From the NCBI GenBank assembly GCA_005239795.1, contig SBBH01000150.1, forward strand, positions 1 through 9,768: a stretch of 9,768 nucleotides of DNA, in the 5' to 3' direction. Source of the stretch: Planctomycetales bacterium (GTDB taxonomy: Bacteria > Planctomycetota > SBBH01). This document shows, piece after piece, positions 6,193 through 9,768 of the stretch; the stretch's first letter is position 1, and every line of letters begins with the position of its first letter. A model generated the notes under the pieces. That model saw only the letters and a list, made by a program, of their open reading frames with translations. It ran no database searches and was not told the origin of the DNA. Both the position numbers and the translations under genes were made by a program.

Positions 6193-7164
6193 ATGGAGTC
6201 CCGGCTATCGACGGGAGCGGGAGGGGCAGGCGGCCCGGCGGGAGAGCCCGACAGGCTCGGCGCCCGGGAGATGCTTCTGCAGTTCATCGTGATCCCGCTC
6301 GTCTTGGCCGGCCTCTGTTCGGCAACCTTCCTCGGGGTCAACTGGATGACGGCGCGCGACAAAAGCCCCGAAGATTTCGCGCAGGATCTTCGGAGCCCCG
6401 ATCGGCGTACCCGCTGGGTCGCTGCCCACGAAGTGGCCCGTCGGAATCTGAAGGACCCTTTCCTTGTTCCGGTCCTGATTGAGCTCCTCGGCGAGCGCTC
6501 GCTCGATGCGGAGCTCCCCTGGTCTCCGATCGACGCTCTCAAGCCCTCGGGGCAGGAGCGTTCAGAAATCCGATGGTTCGCGGCACAGGCGCTGGGGCGC
6601 CAGAATGACCCCCGGGCGGTCGCCCCCTTGAGGGAGGCGCTCTCGGACGCTGACGCGGGGCTGCGCACACACGCGGCTCTGGCTTTAGGGGAGCTCTCGG
6701 CGCGGGAGGCGGCAGGAGATCTTGCACGGGTGCTTCTTTCCGACGGCGACGCCGGGGTTCGAAAGGCAGCCGCAGCCGCGCTGGGAGCCGCAGGGGGCGA
6801 AGGAGCTCGCGAGCCGCTTAAAAAAGCGCTGGCCGACGCCGACATCCAGGTCCGCTGGAACGCGGCGCTCCCGCTGGCACGCTTTGCCGACGAGGCGGCC
6901 GTCCCGGTCATCGCGGAAATGCTCGACCGCGCGCGCGTCGCGGCGCTTCAAGTCCCCGCCGCCGGGGGCGCGCTGCGGAGCGTCTCGGAAGGGGAGATCC
7001 AGCGGATCCTCGCGGCCGCGATCCTGGCGGCCGACCGGTTGGCCCCGGCGCATTTTGCCAAGGCGATCCAGGCTCTCGAATCGGATCCGGATCTTGCCGT
7101 CCAGACCCTCGCCAAGAAAGTCCGCGTCGAGAGATTCAAGGTGCTGAGTAAGCCGGTCAACTGA
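6193..7164 (+). CDS. Membrane-anchored HEAT-repeat (PBS-lyase-like) protein
   Basis: A 323-residue protein of unknown specific role. The Gly-rich N-terminus (1-27) is followed by one hydrophobic segment, LLQFIVIPLVLAGLCSATFL (28-47, extending to about 51), then TARDKSP and helical repeats. A single anchor is more likely than a cleaved signal peptide, because 27 residues precede the segment. HEAT-like units are readable from about 63 to 310: DLRSPDRRTRWVAAHEVAR, SEIRWFAAQALGRQNDPRAV, APLREALSDADAGLRTHAAL, VLLSDGDAGVRKAAAAALGA and KALADADIQVRWNAALPLAR. These have the usual D-xx-VR-xxAA-xALG pattern of scaffold domains that bind partner proteins. The ATG at 6193 fits the predicted start site near 6145; in-frame 6073 would lie inside the opposite gene. 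The ribosome site is weak. The repeats face the cytoplasm or periplasm depending on topology, which cannot be decided here. Confidence 0.8.
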   Translation: MESRLSTGAGGAGGPAGEPDRLGAREMLLQFIVIPLVLAGLCSATFLGVNWMTARDKSPEDFAQDLRSPDRRTRWVAAHEVARRNLKDPFLVPVLIELLGERSLDAELPWSPIDALKPSGQERSEIRWFAAQALGRQNDPRAVAPLREALSDADAGLRTHAALALGELSAREAAGDLARVLLSDGDAGVRKAAAAALGAAGGEGAREPLKKALADADIQVRWNAALPLARFADEAAVPVIAEMLDRARVAALQVPAAGGALRSVSEGEIQRILAAAILAADRLAPAHFAKAIQALESDPDLAVQTLAKKVRVERFKVLSKPVN

Positions 7165-7187
7165 AGATTCCGAACGTTGTCGAGCCT

Positions 7188-7229
7188 CGCGCGTGTTCGC
7201 TGGAGCGTGCGCGTCTTGGTGTTTGTCTG
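7188..7229 (+). terminator. Terminator-like hairpin after the HEAT-repeat gene
   Basis: CGCGCGTG (7188-7195) pairs with CGTGCGCG (7206-7213) over 8 positions, two of them G-U, with a 10-base loop. It is followed by TCTTGGTGTTTGTCTGTTT, T-rich but interrupted by G. It lies 24 bases after the stop at 7164, a plausible place for transcription to end, with the heptad element serving as the imperfect T-tract. Confidence 0.4.
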
Positions 7230-7246
7230 TTTGGAGTTTGGTGTTT
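7216..7246. repeat. GT-rich heptad element, copy 2
   Basis: A shorter relative of the block at 5696-5754. It opens with the same TGGTGTTTGT, then has the identical 15-mer at 7228-7242 (units TTTGGAG and TTTGGTG), then TTTA. Copy 1 has extra heptads both before and after the shared 15-mer, as expected for one element with variable unit number. Its last bases overlap the stop codon of the minus-strand response regulator (TTA at 7245-7247). Like copy 1 it sits between converging genes. Confidence 0.65.
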
Positions 7247-8924
7247 ATTCGGCGGGCGTGGGCTTACCCCAGAGAAATCCCTGCCCGTAGGGGACTCCTA
7301 GTTGCTTCAAGGCCGCCAGGTCCTCGCGCGTCTCGACCCCTTCAGCGACGGCGTCGGCACCGAGAGTCTGGATGATGTTCAAGAGGCGTTTCAGGGAGTG
7401 TTTGCGAAGGGGGTCCCGGGCGATCCCGATCACGCATTTCTTGTCGATCTTGACCACATCGGGCTCGAGCAGGATGAGGCTTTCGAGGCACGTGCGTCCG
7501 AATCCGACGTCGTCGATCGCGATCTGGACTCCCTCGCGCTTCAAGGCCTCGACAGACTTGGCGAGATACGACGGGTCTCCCAGGATCTGCTGCTCGCTGA
7601 TTTCGATGCAGAAACTGCCAGGTTTGCGGTTCTTGGGCAGGACGGACACGAGCTGCTCCGGGGGAATCCCAATGAGGGTCGATGGGAAGAGGTTGACATG
7701 GCAGCGCGCCGCCTGTCCGGTGCGCACGGCGGCCGAGACGCAGGTCTTGAAACAGAGGTGGTCTACGACCGTGAGGAGGTTCGCCTCGAGACTCACCCGG
7801 AAGAAGTCGACGGGCATTTCGAACGCCTCGATCGATGTGCGGCTCAGGAATTCGAACCCCTCCAGGGACTCGTCTTCGAGGCGCATGATGGGATGCTTCA
7901 CCGTCCAGAAGCGGCCTGGTTCCTTGAGCGCCGCGAGAAGTCGCGCGATCGCCTCCACCTCGCCGCTGCCGGGCGCCAGATCGCTCCAGGAGTAGGCGAC
8001 GCGGTTGACGCCCGTGGTGCGGCTCCGGCGCATCAGGAAGTGGCCATGGCTGATGATCTCCTCGACAGAGGGGGCGTGGGCCGGGACGTCGACCAGGGCG
8101 AGGCTCGCCGTCACTTTCACGGTGCCGGAGGCGAGGGTGAGAGGGGATCCCCCGATGGCTAGGCGCAATTTTTCAGCCACCCGGATTCCCTCGGTGGAAC
8201 GCGTCTGTGGGAGGAGGATCAGGAATTCGTCGCCGCCCAAGCGCGCGGCGTAGTCGGTGGCGCGCAGGGCTTTTTTGATTTTGCGCGAGACCTCCAGGAT
8301 GACGATGTCGCCGACAGCGTGCCCCAAAGCGTCGTTGATTCGCTTGAAGCCGTCCAGGTTCGCGAGAACCGCCATGAGGGGAGAGCCGTGGCGGTGGCAC
8401 CATTCGAGCTCGCGGGTGAGTGCGTGCTGGAGCCCCCGGCGGTTCAGGAGTTCCGTGTGGGTATCGAGGAGCGCCAGCCTTTCCATCTGGACTTGCGAGG
8501 CGCGCAGGTTCCGGTGGGCGGCGTCGAGGGCTTTGGTCAGGCGCTCCCGCTCTACGGCGTTCCGGATGGTGCGGCCCACCTGACTCGTGTCGAGATCTTT
8601 CTTCAAGATGTAGTCGGCGGCGCCCCTCTCGACGGCGTGCCGCGCGGCGGCGGCGTCTTTCGCATCCGCGAGGACCACGATCACCGCGCCCGGGGCCGCG
8701 GCCTGGATCTGAAGGAGCCCCTCGAGTCCGATGGCGTCAGGAAGCGTCAGGTCCATAACGATCGCGTCGGGACGCGACAGGGGGATCGTCGCCAGGGCTT
8801 CGCCCAGGTGCGCCGAATGCCGAAGCGACACCGGTAGGGTGCCGCCTTCCAGGGCGGCCGTGATCAGTTCCGCGTCCCGGGGGTTGTCCTCGACGATAAA
8901 GATATTAAGGGGGGTATGCTCCAT
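7245..8924 (-). CDS. REC-GGDEF-EAL response regulator (c-di-GMP turnover)
   Basis: A 559-residue cytoplasmic three-domain protein. The receiver domain (about 6-120) has the acidic pair Glu12-Asp13, phospho-acceptor Asp58 (VMD) and Lys108/109 (YILKK), but Ala86 stands where the switch Thr/Ser is expected. The GGDEF domain (about 140-310) keeps GGDEF at 230-234 and the inhibitory I-site RATD (221-224) five residues before it. The metal-binding Asp of the DxD-FK motif is Asn189 (NLDGFKRIND), so cyclase activity may be weak or lost. The EAL domain (about 325-559) reads EFL (358-360) but keeps the residues usual for phosphodiesterases: Glu358, Asn411, Glu441, Asp471-Asp472, Lys492, Glu528 and Gln548. 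Net function is probably c-di-GMP hydrolysis under phosphorylation control. No cognate histidine kinase is nearby. The ATG at 8924 has only a weak AGGATG upstream. Confidence 0.92.
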   Translation of the reverse strand: MEHTPLNIFIVEDNPRDAELITAALEGGTLPVSLRHSAHLGEALATIPLSRPDAIVMDLTLPDAIGLEGLLQIQAAAPGAVIVVLADAKDAAAARHAVERGAADYILKKDLDTSQVGRTIRNAVERERLTKALDAAHRNLRASQVQMERLALLDTHTELLNRRGLQHALTRELEWCHRHGSPLMAVLANLDGFKRINDALGHAVGDIVILEVSRKIKKALRATDYAARLGGDEFLILLPQTRSTEGIRVAEKLRLAIGGSPLTLASGTVKVTASLALVDVPAHAPSVEEIISHGHFLMRRSRTTGVNRVAYSWSDLAPGSGEVEAIARLLAALKEPGRFWTVKHPIMRLEDESLEGFEFLSRTSIEAFEMPVDFFRVSLEANLLTVVDHLCFKTCVSAAVRTGQAARCHVNLFPSTLIGIPPEQLVSVLPKNRKPGSFCIEISEQQILGDPSYLAKSVEALKREGVQIAIDDVGFGRTCLESLILLEPDVVKIDKKCVIGIARDPLRKHSLKRLLNIIQTLGADAVAEGVETREDLAALKQLGVPYGQGFLWGKPTPAE

Positions 8925-9166
8925 GAGTCTGCCAGCATCATCCTAGTCTCGAGGTCGGGAAATCGCAAATGGGTCGACGAATGCGTTTCCCCACTTTCTT
9001 AAAAATTTATTCAGACATCGTTCTCGAGTATCCCCAGTTCAGCGGTGACTTTTCTAACATTTCACAGTGGAAATGCCTCCAAAAATAGTTCGTAAAGGCG
9101 GCTCAGCGATAACAGGCATCATCAAGCGGCAGATCTTGCCGCAGTGGGTAGGCTGGAAGGTTTCTC
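8925..9166. other. AT-richer intergenic spacer with two inverted repeats
   Basis: No supported gene lies here. Base composition drops from the GC-rich upstream block. An imperfect inverted repeat at 8957-8991 pairs GGGAAA with TTTCCC and CGCA with TGCG around a loop containing GTCGAC. It lies 33-67 bases before the response regulator start, so it could be an operator or leader hairpin for that gene. A second hairpin, GCGGCA (9126-9131) with TGCCGC (9137-9142), follows the Nudix stop on the minus strand; it lacks a T-tract, so it is at most a weak terminator. A TTGCGA/TAGGAT promoter-like pair (minus, 8968 to 8940) leaves too short a leader to trust. Confidence 0.4.
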
Positions 9167-9589
9167 CTATGGAACCAGCCGGTACAGAATCACGCCACTT
9201 TGGCATGAGCAGGGATCTGTGCACAAATTGGGGAAATTCGCGACATCGTTTGCATAGATCGTTTGTGATACGTATAAGTAGAATAAGTAATACGTATTGG
9301 AGGTTAAGCCATGCGCCTCGCTACATGAACGATAGGCGGTCAGTGCTGGGAATCTGCAGAAGGCCAGGTTACTTGTCGAATCAAGGTGAATGAACTGGGC
9401 ATCGTTCGGGATTCCAGCTTCCTCTAAAGCCTCTCGCTTCGCGGCCTGTTCAGGGTTTTCACCCTGCTCGCCGCCACCAGCGATAAATTGCCAATAGTTC
9501 GCGTCACTTCGTTTCAAAATGGCGTACTCGATTGCCGACCCAACTTTTCGAAACGGAAGAACTAGTATTTGAAATGGTTCAAGCTTCAT
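9167..9589 (-). CDS. Nudix hydrolase (dATP pyrophosphohydrolase-like), C-terminus atypical
   Basis: Nudix enzymes split nucleoside diphosphates linked to another group, such as NTPs and their derivatives, using Mg2+. The box GX5EX7REUXEEXGU is perfect at residues 38-60, starting GGGEQGENPEQAAKRE and ending LEEAGI. The N-terminus MKLEPFQILVLPFRKVG and EYAILKRSDANYWQFIAGGG strongly resemble the small dATP pyrophosphohydrolase-like group. From about residue 75, and clearly from 100, the sequence departs from what I expect: the IPEYxF, EH-x-W and WDSNRxALWEL-type motifs are missing, replaced by a Cys-rich tail (CTDPCSCQS). Neither other minus frame restores those motifs. At 140 residues it is near, or slightly under, family length. 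The gene may be intact but divergent, or decayed at its 3' end. No Shine-Dalgarno is evident. GC content is well below that of the genes at 315-8924, and an insertion sequence lies upstream, suggesting transfer. Confidence 0.75.
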   Translation of the reverse strand: MKLEPFQILVLPFRKVGSAIEYAILKRSDANYWQFIAGGGEQGENPEQAAKREALEEAGIPNDAQFIHLDSTSNLAFCRFPALTAYRSCSEAHGLTSNTYYLFYLYVSQTIYANDVANFPNLCTDPCSCQSGVILYRLVP

Positions 9590-9615
9590 TGGTATGGTCG
9601 GGGCGGTGAGATTTG

Positions 9616-9670
9616 CCCGCCTACGGACCTTCGGTCCTACGGCGGGTCCGCCGTAATTCGCGGAGCGAAT
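9616..9670. repeat. REP-like double hairpin next to the insertion sequence
   Basis: Bases 9616-9646 form a symmetric hairpin: CCCGCC (9616-9621) pairs with GGCGGG (9641-9646), a TAC/TAC internal loop follows, then GGACC (9625-9629) pairs with GGTCC (9633-9637) around a TTC loop. Immediately after it ATTCG (9656-9660) pairs with CGAAT (9666-9670); alternatively TCCGC (9647-9651) pairs with GCGGA (9660-9664). The form resembles intergenic REP or BIME-type elements. It lies between the Nudix start and the IS end, with only two bases before the IS. Confidence 0.5.
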
Positions 9671-9672
9671 GG

Positions 9673-9768
9673 TGACCTTGCCCCCTCAAACTGGTCCAGG
9701 GAATTGGTAGGCTGGGCCGGGAAGGAGGGGTGGGATGAAGAAGCGGAAGACGGCCGAGCAGATCGTGG
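9673..9768 (+). mobile_element. IS3-like insertion sequence, left end only
   Basis: The segment starting TGACCTTGCCCCCTCAAACT (9673-9692) looks like the terminal inverted repeat of an IS3-family element: TG at the tip, then a C-run and CTGGTCC. It is followed after a short leader by a strong ribosome site GGAAGGAGGGG and a start codon for an OrfA-like protein. The right end, second inverted repeat and target duplication are outside the window, so the boundary and the family remain provisional. Confidence 0.6.
9735..9768 (+). CDS. IS3-family transposase OrfA, first 11 codons (runs off the window)
   Basis: Only MKKRKTAEQIV is present before the window ends. A basic start followed by T-x-EQIV is typical of the helix-turn-helix OrfA protein of IS3-family elements, which binds the IS ends and is completed by OrfB through a frameshift. 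The ATG has GGAGGGG seven bases upstream. Eleven residues alone are thin evidence; the adjoining IS-end-like sequence supports the call. Confidence 0.6.
   Translation, partial: MKKRKTAEQIV

Noticed and set aside
7302..8162. Plus-strand frame of 286 codons opposite the response regulator
   Set aside because: The minus-strand frame has clear REC, GGDEF and EAL motifs; the plus frame has none.
9067..9393. Plus-strand frame of 108 codons starting MEMPPKIVRKGG
   Set aside because: It mostly overlaps the Nudix gene on the other strand, shows no domain and has no ribosome site. The first 100 bases cannot be excluded as a remnant, but nothing supports it.

Overview
The window is a bacterial chromosomal segment, very GC-rich and densely coded up to about position 8940, then clearly poorer in GC and mobile-looking to its end. 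No rRNA or tRNA gene is present to place the organism. The SMC C-terminal region (ABC signature LLSGGEKS followed by the Walker B stretch CILDEADAALDE) and the prepilins with Ala rather than Gly before the cleavage site resemble, from memory, proteins of Planctomycetes/PVC-like or uncultured candidate-phylum bacteria. That placement is a weak inference.

Layout. Positions 1-314 hold no convincing protein gene. They contain several hairpins enclosed by a 17-position long-range stem, possibly an unclassified structured RNA. nrdR (315-785, +) and smc (782-4312, +) overlap by ATGA and form one unit: a Zn-ribbon/ATP-cone regulator of ribonucleotide reductase genes, then the chromosome condensation ATPase. 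After a short gap with a plausible sigma70-type promoter come two GspG-like prepilin genes (4396-5085 and 5082-5684, +), again overlapping by ATGA. No other pilus or type II secretion machinery is nearby. A GT-rich heptad repeat follows. Next is a short gene on the minus strand (5796-6074) for a stand-alone protein with two motifs like the GspE/MshE N-terminal domain. It is divergent from a membrane-anchored HEAT-repeat protein gene (6193-7164, +), and the two appear to share a promoter with overlapping -10 hexamers. A terminator-like hairpin and a second heptad element lie between that gene and a convergent REC-GGDEF-EAL response regulator gene (7245-8924, -).

The last 830 bases look acquired. 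They include a long AT-richer spacer, a Nudix hydrolase gene (9167-9589, -) with an atypical C-terminus, a compact double hairpin of REP-like form, and the left end of an IS3-like insertion sequence whose first transposase codons run off the window.

How the genes may work together. nrdR-smc ties dNTP supply control to chromosome segregation through translational coupling. The prepilins, the MshEN-like protein and the c-di-GMP enzyme could belong to one c-di-GMP-responsive pseudopilus or secretion function, with the HEAT protein as a membrane scaffold. This rests only on proximity and domain type. I did not find a defence system, CRISPR array, prophage or clearly unprecedented gene system.
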